Shown here: positions 45,016-54,306 of the stretch, in pieces | How positions within the stretch are numbered: the first letter of the stretch is position 1 | Layout: each line of letters opens with the position of its first letter | Source of the DNA: Cryobacterium arcticum | Lineage (GTDB): Bacteria > Actinomycetota > Actinomycetes > Actinomycetales > Microbacteriaceae | NCBI RefSeq assembly: GCF_003185895.1 | Contig: NZ_QHLY01000012.1 | Location: 1,240,001 to 1,304,000 of the forward strand | Direction: 5' to 3' | Length of the DNA: 64,000 bases | The notes under the pieces: model-generated | The model's database searches: none | Told to the model about the DNA's origin: nothing | The model's input: only the letters and a program-made list of their open reading frames with translations | Position numbers and translations under genes: made by a program

Positions 45016-45746
45016 AACCGTCCCGCACCCTCGCCACCACCGGCCGCGTGCTCAGCCAGGTGCGGCACGACCCGCGCACGGTGGCGCTGCTGCTGCTGGT
45101 GCCGAGCCTCCTCATCGGGCTGGTCGCCTGGATCTTCTCCGACACCACGGTGTTCGACTCAGTCGGCCCGGCGATGATCGCGTTGTTCCCGTTCATCGTG
45201 ATGTTCCTGGTCACCAGCATCACCACGCTGCGGGAACGGCGCACCGGCACCCTGGAGCGGCTGTTGTCGATGCCGCTGGGCCGGGGCGACCTGATCCTGG
45301 GCTACACGCTGGCGTTCGGACTGCTCGCGGTACTGCAGTCCAGCATCGCGGTGCTCTTCGCGGTGACGGTCTGCGGCCTCGAGGTGGAGGGGTCGGTGTG
45401 GCTGCTGGTGACCGTGGCGGTGGCCGACGCGGTCCTCGGCACCACCCTGGGCCTCCTGGCCAGCGCGTTCGCTCGCACCGAATTCCAGGTGGTGCAGTTC
45501 ATGCCGGTGATCGTGTTCCCGCAGATCCTGCTCGGCGGCATCTTCCTGCCCCGCGACCAGCTGCCTGAGGTGCTGCGGGTGATCAGCGACTGGTTGCCGC
45601 TCTCGCACGCCGTCGACGCGCTGAACGCCGTCGCCACCGGCAGCGAGGACGCGGCCTACGTTCTCGGCGAACTCTCGATCATCCTGGCCTGGATCGTGGG
45701 CGCGGTCATCCTGGGCTCGATCACGTTGCGCCGCCGCACCCCCTGA
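45012..45746 (+). CDS. ABC-2 type exporter permease
   Basis: 244 residues with six hydrophobic segments. The stretch TTLRERRTGTLERLLSMPLGRGDLILGYTLAFG is the ABC-2 signature region, and FPQILLGGIFLPRDQLPEVLRVISDWLPLSHAVDAL is the typical C-terminal half. Its ATG overlaps the ATPase stop (ATGA). It forms the export channel as a dimer. Confidence 0.88.
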   Translation: MKPSRTLATTGRVLSQVRHDPRTVALLLLVPSLLIGLVAWIFSDTTVFDSVGPAMIALFPFIVMFLVTSITTLRERRTGTLERLLSMPLGRGDLILGYTLAFGLLAVLQSSIAVLFAVTVCGLEVEGSVWLLVTVAVADAVLGTTLGLLASAFARTEFQVVQFMPVIVFPQILLGGIFLPRDQLPEVLRVISDWLPLSHAVDALNAVATGSEDAAYVLGELSIILAWIVGAVILGSITLRRRTP

Positions 45747-45817
45747 TCCGGCCCGCGAGCCGTGAGTAAAGCACCCATCCGGGCACGTTTTCGGGGCTTA
45801 GGTCACGGGTCGCGGGT

Positions 45818-47257
45818 CTACCGGGAGCTCAGGACGTGCTGGAGCCAGGAGAAACTTTGCTTGGGGGTGCGCGGGCGGGACGGGTCGGTGAAGTCGACGT
45901 ACACCAGGCCGAAGCGCTGGGTGTAGCCGGCGGCCCACTCGAAGTTGTCCAGCAGGGACCAGATGATGTAGCCGCGCAGGTCGACGCCCTCGGCCGGGCC
46001 GCCGGGGGCGACGGCCTCCACAGCGGCGAGCAGGTGTTCGGCGAGGTAGTCGATCCGGGCGAGGTCGGTGACGGTGCCGTCCCGGTCGGCCCGGTCGGGG
46101 AAGCTGGCGCCGCCCTCGGTGATGTACACCGGCGGCAGGGCCTCGGCGTAGCGGTCCCGCAGCTCGGTCAGCACCACGAGCAGGTATTCCGGTGCGTTCG
46201 GCCAGCCGAACCCGGTCACCGGATGTTCGCGGAACGGCTCGAAGTGGAACGGGAGCCGGTTCATGGCCGGGCTGCTCCCATCCGGGCTGACCGGGCCGCC
46301 GGCACCTGCCGCCACGCGGGTGGGCTGGTAGTAGTTCAGGCCGTAGAAGTCCAGGCTCTGGTGGATGGTGCGGAGGTCGTCGGGTTCGATCTCGTGCAGG
46401 AAGCGCAACTCGTTCTCGAACACGCCTGCCGGGTCCGGGTACCGGCCGAGCAGCACCGGGTCGGCGAAGAGCCGGTTGTGCAGCAGGTCGTAGAGGGCGG
46501 CCGCGTCTCGGTCGGCCTCCCGGTCGGTGGCCGGCTGCACCGGGGAGTGCACGTTCGCCAGGCCGATCTGGCCGCGCACATCCGCCGCTCGCAGGGCCTG
46601 CACGGCCAGGCCGTGGCCGAGGAGTTGGTGGTGCGCCGCCGGCAGCGCGTCGAACAAAAGGGTCTCCCCCGGCGCGTGGATGCCGAGGGCGTATCCGTTG
46701 AAGGTGACCGTGGCCGGTTCGTTCACGGTGACCCAGGCGTCGATACGGTCGCCGAAGACCTCGCCCATCTGGTTCGCGTAATCGCCGAACCGTTGCGCGG
46801 TGTCGCGGTTCAGCCACTGGCCGCGCAGCGCCACCGGGGTGTCCCAGTGGTGCAGGGTCGCCATCGGGCTGATGCCGTTGCCGAGCAACTCGTCGAGCAA
46901 CCGATCGTAGAAGGCCACCCCGGCGCGGTTGAGCGAACCGCGACCGTCGGGCTGCAGGCGCGGCCAGGCGAAGGAGAACCGGTAGATGTCGGCGCCGAGT
47001 TCGCGGAGCAGGGTGACGTCTTCGCTCAGCTTGCCGACGTGGTCGGTCGACACCGAGGCGTTCTGGCCGTCCAGGATGCGGCCCTTCTGCCGGGTGAAGG
47101 CATCCCACGTCGATTCACCGCGGCCGCCGTCGCGAGCGCCGCCCTCGATCTGGAAGGCCGAGGTGGCGGTGCCGATCCGGAATCCGGTGGGCAGCCGGTC
47201 GCCCAGCTCCCCCGCCCGGTGCTGCCAGGCGCGGGACGCTGGGGTGTTGCTGCTCAT
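45818..47257 (-). CDS. GH1 beta-glucosidase
   Basis: 479 residues from ATG 47257. GH1 features: FRIGTATSAFQIEGG, STWDAF, the acid/base Glu180 in TVNEPATV, NYYQPTR, and the nucleophile Glu381 in YITEGGASF. In most GH1 enzymes the nucleophile motif is (I/V)TENG; here Asn is Gly. WSLLDNFEWAAGYTQRFGLVYVDF near the end completes the +1/-1 site. It cleaves beta-glucosides or related sugars in the cytoplasm. It is the last gene of a five-gene overlapping operon with an MFS transporter and a flavin oxidase. Confidence 0.93.
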   Translation of the reverse strand: MSSNTPASRAWQHRAGELGDRLPTGFRIGTATSAFQIEGGARDGGRGESTWDAFTRQKGRILDGQNASVSTDHVGKLSEDVTLLRELGADIYRFSFAWPRLQPDGRGSLNRAGVAFYDRLLDELLGNGISPMATLHHWDTPVALRGQWLNRDTAQRFGDYANQMGEVFGDRIDAWVTVNEPATVTFNGYALGIHAPGETLLFDALPAAHHQLLGHGLAVQALRAADVRGQIGLANVHSPVQPATDREADRDAAALYDLLHNRLFADPVLLGRYPDPAGVFENELRFLHEIEPDDLRTIHQSLDFYGLNYYQPTRVAAGAGGPVSPDGSSPAMNRLPFHFEPFREHPVTGFGWPNAPEYLLVVLTELRDRYAEALPPVYITEGGASFPDRADRDGTVTDLARIDYLAEHLLAAVEAVAPGGPAEGVDLRGYIIWSLLDNFEWAAGYTQRFGLVYVDFTDPSRPRTPKQSFSWLQHVLSSR

Positions 47258-48564
47258 CGGCCGAGGACTCTTTCCAGGTAACGGTTGGCGAAGCGACGCT
47301 CGGGATCGAGCCGGTCCCGCACGGCGAGGAAGTCGTCGAAGTGCGGGTAGACCGCCCGGAGGGAGTCGGCGTCGAGATTGTGCATCTTCCCCCAGTGTGG
47401 GCGACCGTCGTGCGCACGCATAATCGCCTCCACGGCGGCGAAGTACTCGCGCGGGTTCTCCCGGTAGTACTTGTGCACGGCGATGTACCCGGTGGCGCGG
47501 CCCTGGCCGGTGGAGAGCCAGATGTCGTCGGCCGCGGCCGAGCGCACCTCGAGCGGGAAGGAGATGCGCCAGCCGCGTTTGTCGATCAGTGCGCGCACCT
47601 CGCGGAGGGCTTCCGGCACCTGCTCCAGCGGCAGGGCATATTCCATCTCGTGGAACCGCACCGTGCGGTGCGTGACGAACACCCGGTGGGAGAGGTCGGT
47701 GAAGTCGCGGTGGCTGGTCAGCCTGTCGGCGAGGCGGTTCACCGGCGGCACCAGCGGCCGCAGCACGGTGCCGGCGGCGCAGGTGACCCGGTAGACACCG
47801 TTGGCGAGCAGTTCGTCGTCGACCCATCGGCTGAACCGGCCGAGAGGCTGCCGGGCGGCGTCGGCGGGCAACCGGGTGTTGGTCTTGGTCAGGGCGGTGT
47901 CGGTGTGTGGAAACCAGTAGAACTCGAAGTGGTCGACGGCGGCGCTGCGTTCGCCGAACGCGGCCAGCACGGCATCGAGCGGTTCGGGGGTCTCCACGGC
48001 GTGCAGCAGGTAGGCGGGCACGCACTGCAGGGTGAGGTCGACCAGGATGCCGAGCGCGCCGAGGCCGAGCCGCACAGCGGGCAGCAACTCGGCGTTCTCG
48101 GTCGCGGAGACGCGGAGCAGGCTGCCGTCGCCGGTGACGAGGGTGACCCCCACGATCTGGTCGGTCAGGCCGCGGAAGGCGGCCCCGGTGCCGTGCGTGC
48201 CGGTGGAGGTGGCACCGGCGAGAGTCTGCCGGTCGACGTCGCCCATGTTCTCCAGCGCCAGACCGTATGGTTTCAGCAGCGACGGCAGCTGGTGCAGGTG
48301 GGTGCCGGCGGCCAGGGTGACCCGGCCGCGGGCTTCGTCGACGTCGATCACGCCGCTGAACGCCAGGTCGAGTTGCACGCCGGGGCTCAGGGCGATGCCC
48401 GAGAAGCTATGGCCGGCGCCGACGGCCTTGATGCGCATGCCGGCGCGACCCGCGGCGAGCACGGCGCGCTGCACGGCGCCGGCGCTGGTGGGCCGCTCCA
48501 CCCGGGCGGGCACCACCGATTCGCTGCGGGACCAGTTCTGCCAGCGGGCACCGGAGGCCGTCAC
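47254..48564 (-). CDS. FAD-linked aldonolactone/alditol oxidase-like enzyme
   Basis: 436 residues. An N-terminal FAD-binding (VAO/PCMH) domain with PARVERPTSAGAVQRAV and AVGAGHSFSGIAL is followed by a C-terminal ALO domain with GRPHWGKMHNLD. His52 in GHSF matches the histidine that carries covalent FAD in alditol oxidase and gulonolactone oxidase. Such enzymes oxidise sugar lactones or sugar alcohols with oxygen or another acceptor. The start GTG overlaps the PLP-protein stop, and its own stop overlaps the GH1 start, so it probably acts on the sugar released by GH1 or a derivative. The substrate is unproven. Confidence 0.88.
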   Translation of the reverse strand: MTASGARWQNWSRSESVVPARVERPTSAGAVQRAVLAAGRAGMRIKAVGAGHSFSGIALSPGVQLDLAFSGVIDVDEARGRVTLAAGTHLHQLPSLLKPYGLALENMGDVDRQTLAGATSTGTHGTGAAFRGLTDQIVGVTLVTGDGSLLRVSATENAELLPAVRLGLGALGILVDLTLQCVPAYLLHAVETPEPLDAVLAAFGERSAAVDHFEFYWFPHTDTALTKTNTRLPADAARQPLGRFSRWVDDELLANGVYRVTCAAGTVLRPLVPPVNRLADRLTSHRDFTDLSHRVFVTHRTVRFHEMEYALPLEQVPEALREVRALIDKRGWRISFPLEVRSAAADDIWLSTGQGRATGYIAVHKYYRENPREYFAAVEAIMRAHDGRPHWGKMHNLDADSLRAVYPHFDDFLAVRDRLDPERRFANRYLERVLGR

Positions 48565-49823
48565 AGGAACGCCTTCCCCTCGCCGCGGTAGGTGGGCAGC
48601 ATGTCCACCACCTGCCCGTTGTCGACGACGGCGAATTCATTCAGGTGCTCGCTGAGCTCACCGGACTTGGTGTGCCGCAGCCACACCCGGTCACCGACCC
48701 CAAGCGTCTGGGCCGCGGCGCCGGTGACGGGCGACTGCACCTCGCCGGCCATCTCCCGGGGCACCAGGCGGAGACCCTCCGGCCAGACCAGCCTCGGCGA
48801 CCGGTCGGCCCCGGGCGGGCCCGAGGCGATCCAGCCGCCGCCGAGCAGGGTGGCGGAGGCCGGGGTGGGCTTCCGCACCACCGACAGCGCGAACGCGGCC
48901 GCCGGCGCCGGGGTGAACCCGGAGTAGGTGTCGAACAGGTGGCCGCCGAAGAAACCGCTGCCGGCCGCGATATCGGTCACAGAGGGATCGGCGTGCGTGC
49001 TCTCCAACGACCCGGTCCCGCCGCCGTTCACGAACTCGAGCTCGGCGACCTGCCGCACCGCGGCCACCGCGGCCGCGCGCCTCGCGCTGATGTCGACGAT
49101 CGACCGATTCCGCACCCACCGGTTCAGGCCGCCCTGCACCGGATGTCCGGCGGGCCGGTCGCCGAGGCCCGCGACCTGCGCCTCGTAGGCCATCATGCCC
49201 ACCAGGGCGAAGCCGGGCCGGGAGACGATGGCCAGCGCCAGCGCCCGCGCCTGATCGACCGAGTGCACCGGTGAGCGCCACACGCCCAGGTGCCCGAGCA
49301 CCGGGGCGTTCCAGGACGCGTCCAGTTCGAGGCAGAGCCGGATGGTCTCCCGCCGGCCGGGCGCGACCACAGAGTCGATGAAGTCCAGTTGGTCGAGCGA
49401 GTCGACCATGAGGGTCACCTGGCGGGCGGCAGCGGCGGAGCCGGCCAGGGTGCGGATCGCGTCCCAGTCTGCCGTCGGGTAGCCGACCACGATGTCGTCG
49501 ATGGTCTCGGCCAGCCACAGGGCCTCAGCCAGGGTATAGGCGAGCACGCCGCTGTAGCCCGGCAGGGCGAGGACGGCCTCGAGCACCCCGCGCACCCGCA
49601 GGGACTTGCTGGCCACCCGAATGGGCGTGCCCGCGGCCCGGGCGAGCATGTCGTGGGTGTTGTGCCGCAGGGCGCCGAGGTGCAGGGCACCGACCGGGGT
49701 GGGCAGATCGGCGGTGGCCGCGGTGAGCGCGGGCCAGTAGCTCGCGGGGGTGAGCCACGGCGCCGCATCCGGATGGGTCGCAGCCGTCTGAACGGCCAGG
49801 TCGTGGGCGAGGTTGAGGCTCAT
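48561..49823 (-). CDS. Alanine-racemase-fold PLP protein (amino acid deaminase/aldolase-like)
   Basis: 420 residues. The N-terminal TIM-barrel region carries the probable PLP lysine, Lys73, in RVASKSLRVRGVLEAVL, in the position of the alanine racemase/D-threonine aldolase lysine. GYSGVLAYTLAEALWLA, EFVNGGGTGSLESTH and the C-terminal GDRVWLRHTKSGELSEHLNEFAVV fit the family named amino acid deaminase/aldolase. The reaction is not established. It is coupled by 4-base overlaps to the MFS gene before it and the oxidase gene after it, an unusual setting for a D-amino-acid-type enzyme. Confidence 0.78.
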   Translation of the reverse strand: MSLNLAHDLAVQTAATHPDAAPWLTPASYWPALTAATADLPTPVGALHLGALRHNTHDMLARAAGTPIRVASKSLRVRGVLEAVLALPGYSGVLAYTLAEALWLAETIDDIVVGYPTADWDAIRTLAGSAAAARQVTLMVDSLDQLDFIDSVVAPGRRETIRLCLELDASWNAPVLGHLGVWRSPVHSVDQARALALAIVSRPGFALVGMMAYEAQVAGLGDRPAGHPVQGGLNRWVRNRSIVDISARRAAAVAAVRQVAELEFVNGGGTGSLESTHADPSVTDIAAGSGFFGGHLFDTYSGFTPAPAAAFALSVVRKPTPASATLLGGGWIASGPPGADRSPRLVWPEGLRLVPREMAGEVQSPVTGAAAQTLGVGDRVWLRHTKSGELSEHLNEFAVVDNGQVVDMLPTYRGEGKAFL

Positions 49824-51079
49824 GAGCGCACAGCTTTCACTCGTGTCACCGCGAGGGCCCCGGTGAAGGCAAACAGTCCGGCCGTCAGGAACAGGCCCTG
49901 GAAGCCGCCGGCGAGGGCGACGACGCCCGCACCGATCAGTGGTGCGATCGCCTGGGGCACTGCCGTGGCGATGTTCATGATGCCCAGGTCCTTGCCGCGG
50001 GAGGCCGGATCCGGCAGCACCTGGGTGGCCAGGGCCTGGTCGACCGAGAGGAAACACCCGTAGCCGAGGCCGAGGATGCCGGCGGCCACCATGGCCACCG
50101 TGAGGTCGGGCAGAAAGGCCAGCATCAGGGCCGCCACACCCTGCAGGGCCGAGGCGACGAAAACGAAGACCTTGCGCCGGGCGAGCCTGTCGCTGAGCCG
50201 GCCGAAGCCGAGTGCCGCAACGATCACGAACACCATGTACACCAGGGTGAGCAGGATCAGGTCGTCTTCGGCGTTGGCGTCGTTCAGGCCGAACATCAGG
50301 AAGTACAGCAGCAGGGTGGTGCCGAAGGCGTTGCCGAAGCTCACCAGGACCCGGCTGGTGAGGGTCCAGGCGAAGTCCGGGTTCTCCCGCGGGCTGATCC
50401 ACAGGCTGTCGATCACCCCGGCCAGGGACATCGGTTGGCGCTGTTCCGGCGAGAGCACGGCATCCGGCAACAGCAGGAAGGGCAGGCAGAGCACCAGGAG
50501 CAGCACCGCCACCGCGGCGTAGCCGGCGAACTGGCCGGTGAACAGCAGGGTCACCAGCAGCAAGCCGAGGATGGTGCCGATCGCCTGCGGCGCGGACAGC
50601 CAGCCGGAGACGTACCCGCGCTGGCCGGTGGGCACCTGGTCGGAGATGGTGGCGGTGAGCGCGGCCGTGAGCACGCAGAAGCCGGTGAGGGCCAACGACC
50701 AGAAGACGCCGATGCCCAGCAGGCTGGTTTGCGCGCCGAGCAGCACCAGCGCGGCGGCGAAGAGCACGGCCCCGCCGGCGATCCACGGCCGGCGCCGCCC
50801 GAACCGTGACGTGGTGCGGTCGGAGAGGGCGCCGGTGAGCGGATAGGCCACGATCGCGCAGAGGCCGGCGATGCCGGAGATGATGCCGAACGCGACCACA
50901 CTGTCGACCCAGTTCTCCGGCTGCAGGCGCCGGTCGATCTGGGCGGGCAGCAGCAACTGCACCGGCGTGAGTTGCGCCATCCAGATGCCCAGCCAGGCCG
51001 TCGCGAACGCGGCGATCCAGCGGGCGGGCACCCGGCGGGTGGGCTCGGCGAAGACGGCCGGAACCGCTGGGGCGCTCAC
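49820..51079 (-). CDS. MFS transporter in the GH1/oxidase operon
   Basis: 419 residues from a GTG overlapping the tetR-type stop (GTGA). About 12 hydrophobic segments, with TGALSDRTTSRFGRRRPW and FGRLSDRLARRKVFV as the two MFS loop motifs. VDQALATQVLPDPASRGKDLG matches the same region of the MFS protein at 796-2100, so the two are paralogues, both beside glycosidases. Uptake of the glycoside cut by the downstream GH1 enzyme is the likely role. Confidence 0.87.
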   Translation of the reverse strand: MSAPAVPAVFAEPTRRVPARWIAAFATAWLGIWMAQLTPVQLLLPAQIDRRLQPENWVDSVVAFGIISGIAGLCAIVAYPLTGALSDRTTSRFGRRRPWIAGGAVLFAAALVLLGAQTSLLGIGVFWSLALTGFCVLTAALTATISDQVPTGQRGYVSGWLSAPQAIGTILGLLLVTLLFTGQFAGYAAVAVLLLVLCLPFLLLPDAVLSPEQRQPMSLAGVIDSLWISPRENPDFAWTLTSRVLVSFGNAFGTTLLLYFLMFGLNDANAEDDLILLTLVYMVFVIVAALGFGRLSDRLARRKVFVFVASALQGVAALMLAFLPDLTVAMVAAGILGLGYGCFLSVDQALATQVLPDPASRGKDLGIMNIATAVPQAIAPLIGAGVVALAGGFQGLFLTAGLFAFTGALAVTRVKAVRS

Positions 51080-51699
51080 GCCGGCCGCCCCAGGGCGGCC
51101 ACCGCGTCGGCGATGGTGTCGAGCAGGGCCTCGGTGGCCGGGTCGTCGCGATCGACCAGCCAGGCGATGGTGAGGCCGTCGGTGAGGGCAATGAGCAGCC
51201 GCGCCACCTCGTCGACGGGCCGGAGCCAGACCGACCCGCTCTGTTCGGCCGCGCTGGTCAGGGCGAGCGCCGCGAGGGCGTGGTAGCCCTCGTATTGCTC
51301 CCGCGCCAGCGGCTGCATCTCGGCCGAGCGCAGGGCGTACTGGGTGAGTTCGAGCATCGCCTTCTCCCGTAACGGGTCCTGGCGCAGGTGCTCGGCGTAC
51401 CGGCCGAGGCCGTGCCGCAGCAGCACGCGCAGCGCCGCCGGGCCGGTCGGGCCATCCAACTCCTCGGCCGGGTCGGGCAGGATGGCGGTGGTCTCGGCGC
51501 GCATGACGTGCCGGATCAGCTCGGTCATCAGCTCGTCGCGGCTCGCGAAGGCGTAGTGGAAGCTTGCCAGTGACATGCCCGCCTCGGCGACGATCGCGCG
51601 GGTGGTGGCCTGCGCCACTCCCCGGTCGGCGACGACCCTGAGCGCTGCGAGCACGAGGGCGCTGCGCCGGTCTGCGGCCGTCATCCTGGTCATGGTCAC
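51076..51699 (-). CDS. TetR-family regulator heading the GH1/oxidase operon
   Basis: 207 residues. The N-terminal helix-turn-helix covers about 10-57 (ALVLAALRVVADRGVAQATTRAIVAEAGMSLASFHYAF), followed by a helical ligand-binding domain. It is the first gene of the operon, with GAGGTGACC before ATG 51699, so it probably represses its own transcript. A 10-bp palindrome GCACCGGTGC at 51730-51739 is a weak operator candidate. The ligand is unknown. Confidence 0.88.
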   Translation of the reverse strand: MTMTRMTAADRRSALVLAALRVVADRGVAQATTRAIVAEAGMSLASFHYAFASRDELMTELIRHVMRAETTAILPDPAEELDGPTGPAALRVLLRHGLGRYAEHLRQDPLREKAMLELTQYALRSAEMQPLAREQYEGYHALAALALTSAAEQSGSVWLRPVDEVARLLIALTDGLTIAWLVDRDDPATEALLDTIADAVAALGRPA

Positions 51700-51846
51700 C
51701 TCGCTCGGACTGGCAGAAACAGGTGTGGGGCACCGGTGCAGTGGGGCAGATGACCCAGTCGCCAGTATGCCGCAGACGGCACCGTCTCGCTCGGATTTCG
51801 GCGCCGTGGCCGAATCCGCGCATTCGCCGGGCGAAGGCGCGTCACG

Positions 51847-51875
51847 TTGACTTTCGGCCGCGAGGCCTCTGAAAT
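51847..51875 (+). promoter_or_regulatory. Possible promoter of the Ig-like/polytopic protein gene
   Basis: TTGACT, a 17-base spacer, then TGAAAT, followed by GAGAGGGGG and ATG 51891. The -10 box is imperfect. Confidence 0.4.
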
Positions 51876-51890
51876 GGTGAGAGGGGGTTC

Positions 51891-54281
51891 ATGGAAACGC
51901 ACGACCAGATCTGCGCGCACGGGCCGAACCAACGATCCCGTCGGCGTCCCTGGCGCGCCTCGATACTCTTCGCCGTGCTCACCGGCCTGCTCGTTGCCGG
52001 GCCGCTCCTGGCCGTTCCCGCGCCGGCCCTGGCCGCACCGGCAGCGGCAGCCACCGCCACGCCGAGCCCCACCCCCACGCCGACGCCCAGTCCAACCCCC
52101 ACGCCGACCGGCACGACGGTGCCCCGGGCGACCGACGCTCCCGCGCCGAGCGCCGCTCCTGAACAGTCCGTCACGCCCTCCCCGTCTGCCGCGCCGTCCG
52201 CCACGCCGTCGCCCACCCCGACCCCGTCGGCCGCCCCGACCCCGACGCCCACGCCAACGCCAACGCCGACACCGACGCCCACGCCCACCGACACCCCGAC
52301 GCCCACGCCGACCCCGGAGCCCTCCGCGCCCACGATCGACGGACCGTCGCCCGATGCCTTCATCAGCGGATCGGCCACGGTTGGTGGCAGCCGGGACCCC
52401 GACCAGGAGATCCAGGTGCTCTCCCCCACCGGCGGTGACCCGCTCTGTATCGTCGCCCCCAACGGCACGAACAGCTGGAAGTGCATCGGCCTGAGCCTGC
52501 CGAGCGGCCCGGCCGTCACCCTGCGCGCGGTGGTCACCGGAAACGCCGATCTGGCCGCATCCGTCACCGTCCGGGTGCTGCAGGCGCCGACGGTCACGGG
52601 CGGCAACACCGGCCAGCCCTCCTCGAACGGCCTGGTGCGCGGCACCGGCTACCCCGGAGCGACAGTCACCGCCACTCTGTCCAGCGGCCAGCGCTGCTCG
52701 TTCACGGTGGATGGCTCCGGCGCCTGGGCCTGCCTGATGCAGGGCCTGACCAGCGGCTCTGAGCAGATCACCGCTTCCCAGCAGACCGGTTTCAGCAAGC
52801 CGGAGTCCTCCCCGGCCAGCAACCCGGTCACCCTCGTGATCGACGTCGACGCACCACCGGCCCCGGTCGTGGCCGGGCCGGTCGCCGGCGCGACCCTGGC
52901 ACTGTCGGGCTCGCAGTACTTCGGCTCTGGTGAGAACGGCGCCACCGTCACGGTCTTCGCCGGCGCCTACTCGCTCTGCAGCACCGTCGTCTCCGGCGGA
53001 ACCTGGTCGTGCGCCGGTGGCGCGGTCGCCGACGGCGCCTACGATCTGCGCGCCGTGCAGCAGGATGCGGCGGGCAACGTCAGTGCCGGCAGCGCCGCTA
53101 TCCGGGTGGCTTACGGCACCGGTACCCCAAGCCCCACCCCCACGGCCACCCCGACACCGACGCCGTCGCCGACCAAAACACCCCAGCCGAGCGCCACCCC
53201 GACGCCCGCCGCCCCGGGAACCCCGTCGGCGACGCCTACTCCGGCCGTACCGGCACCGACCGATCCCGATGACCCGGCCACGGCGCTGCCGCCGGAGCTG
53301 ACCGTGCCGGGCGGCTGGAATGACCCCACCCCGTTCAGCACCGCCGTGATCGTGCCCTGGACCGTGGCGCAATTCCCCTGGCTACAGGCGTCGCTGCTCA
53401 CCCTCGGGGCGCTCGGGTTGCTGGTGGTGCCCGCCCGTCTGCTCGCCGGCACCGTCGCTCGCGCCCGGAACGGAAGGCCGCTGTTCAACCGGCACCGGTT
53501 CTCCGGCCGCAACCGGGCCGGCGAAGAATTCGAGGTGGCACCGACGGTACGCCTGAACAGGTGGGTGGTGGGTGGCGGCGCCATCTTGGCCGCCGCGGCA
53601 CTGGTGCTCCTCTCCGGACCCGTCACCAGCGCCCCGGCCTACCTGCGGCTGTTTCTGGCCGTGGTGCTCGCGCTCAGTGTGGTGAACGCTGTGGCGACCC
53701 TGCTGCCGCAATGGTGGGGATCCCGGGCGCTGCACGTCGAGGTCGATGTCACTTTCCTGCCGCGGTACCTGCTGCTCGTCGCGGTCACGGCGCTGGGCTC
53801 GCGCGCGTTCGACCTGCACCCGGCGCTGCTCTTCGGCCTGCTCGGCAGCGTGGTGGTGACTCAGGGACCGGTGGCGGGTCAGCGCGGCCGCCTCGCTGCC
53901 ATCCGTGCCGGCAGTCTGCTCGCGCTCGGGCTGGTGGCCCTGCTGCTGGTGGGAGTGCTCCCGCCGGCGGACACCTTCGTGAGCGCCTTGGCTGCCGAGT
54001 TCGCCAACACCATCGTGCTGGCGTCGATCGGCTCGGCCGTGCTCGTACTCATTCCGGTCGGCAGCACCAGCGGGCGCAGCATCCTGGCCTGGTCACCGCC
54101 GATCTGGGCGGCCTTGGCCGTGCCCGCGTTCCTCACCCTGTTCGTGCTGCTCTCGCCGATGCTGCCCCGCTGGCAGGGCGACGGCACCGTGACGCTGCTC
54201 TGGCTGGTCGCGGCCGCCTTCGCCGCGGTGAGCGTGGCGGTGTGGGCGTGGCAGCGCTGGGTGGTGCCCGCGCTCCGCTGA
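51891..54281 (+). CDS. Large Pro/Thr-rich protein with Ig-like repeats and polytopic C-terminus
   Basis: 796 residues; I recognise no named family. Residues 24-48 are a signal-like hydrophobic segment ending in ALAA. Residues 53-148 are Pro/Thr/Ser-rich with long PTPTPT runs. Three repeats of bacterial Ig-like type follow (about 149-232, 233-318 and 319-409; [28 protein letters not shown] and [28 protein letters not shown]), each with a Cys pair. A second PT-rich linker (410-460) leads to seven or eight hydrophobic segments from about 497 to 790. The Ig-like part should be outside the cell and the C-terminus in the membrane. It may link the wall to a membrane sensor or transporter. Confidence 0.8.
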   Translation: METHDQICAHGPNQRSRRRPWRASILFAVLTGLLVAGPLLAVPAPALAAPAAAATATPSPTPTPTPSPTPTPTGTTVPRATDAPAPSAAPEQSVTPSPSAAPSATPSPTPTPSAAPTPTPTPTPTPTPTPTPTDTPTPTPTPEPSAPTIDGPSPDAFISGSATVGGSRDPDQEIQVLSPTGGDPLCIVAPNGTNSWKCIGLSLPSGPAVTLRAVVTGNADLAASVTVRVLQAPTVTGGNTGQPSSNGLVRGTGYPGATVTATLSSGQRCSFTVDGSGAWACLMQGLTSGSEQITASQQTGFSKPESSPASNPVTLVIDVDAPPAPVVAGPVAGATLALSGSQYFGSGENGATVTVFAGAYSLCSTVVSGGTWSCAGGAVADGAYDLRAVQQDAAGNVSAGSAAIRVAYGTGTPSPTPTATPTPTPSPTKTPQPSATPTPAAPGTPSATPTPAVPAPTDPDDPATALPPELTVPGGWNDPTPFSTAVIVPWTVAQFPWLQASLLTLGALGLLVVPARLLAGTVARARNGRPLFNRHRFSGRNRAGEEFEVAPTVRLNRWVVGGGAILAAAALVLLSGPVTSAPAYLRLFLAVVLALSVVNAVATLLPQWWGSRALHVEVDVTFLPRYLLLVAVTALGSRAFDLHPALLFGLLGSVVVTQGPVAGQRGRLAAIRAGSLLALGLVALLLVGVLPPADTFVSALAAEFANTIVLASIGSAVLVLIPVGSTSGRSILAWSPPIWAALAVPAFLTLFVLLSPMLPRWQGDGTVTLLWLVAAAFAAVSVAVWAWQRWVVPALR
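52047..52330 (+). repeat. Low-complexity coding repeat (Pro-Thr)
   Basis: Near-tandem CCGACGCCGACC-type units encode the first PTPTPT linker. Such tracts are prone to length change by slippage. Confidence 0.85.
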
Positions 54282-54306
54282 CCCGCTAGCCCGCTCTGCT
54301 GTGCAG

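Noticed and set aside
52047-52330. Tandem repeat as a noncoding satellite
   Set aside because: It is in frame within a long gene and encodes a Pro-Thr linker.
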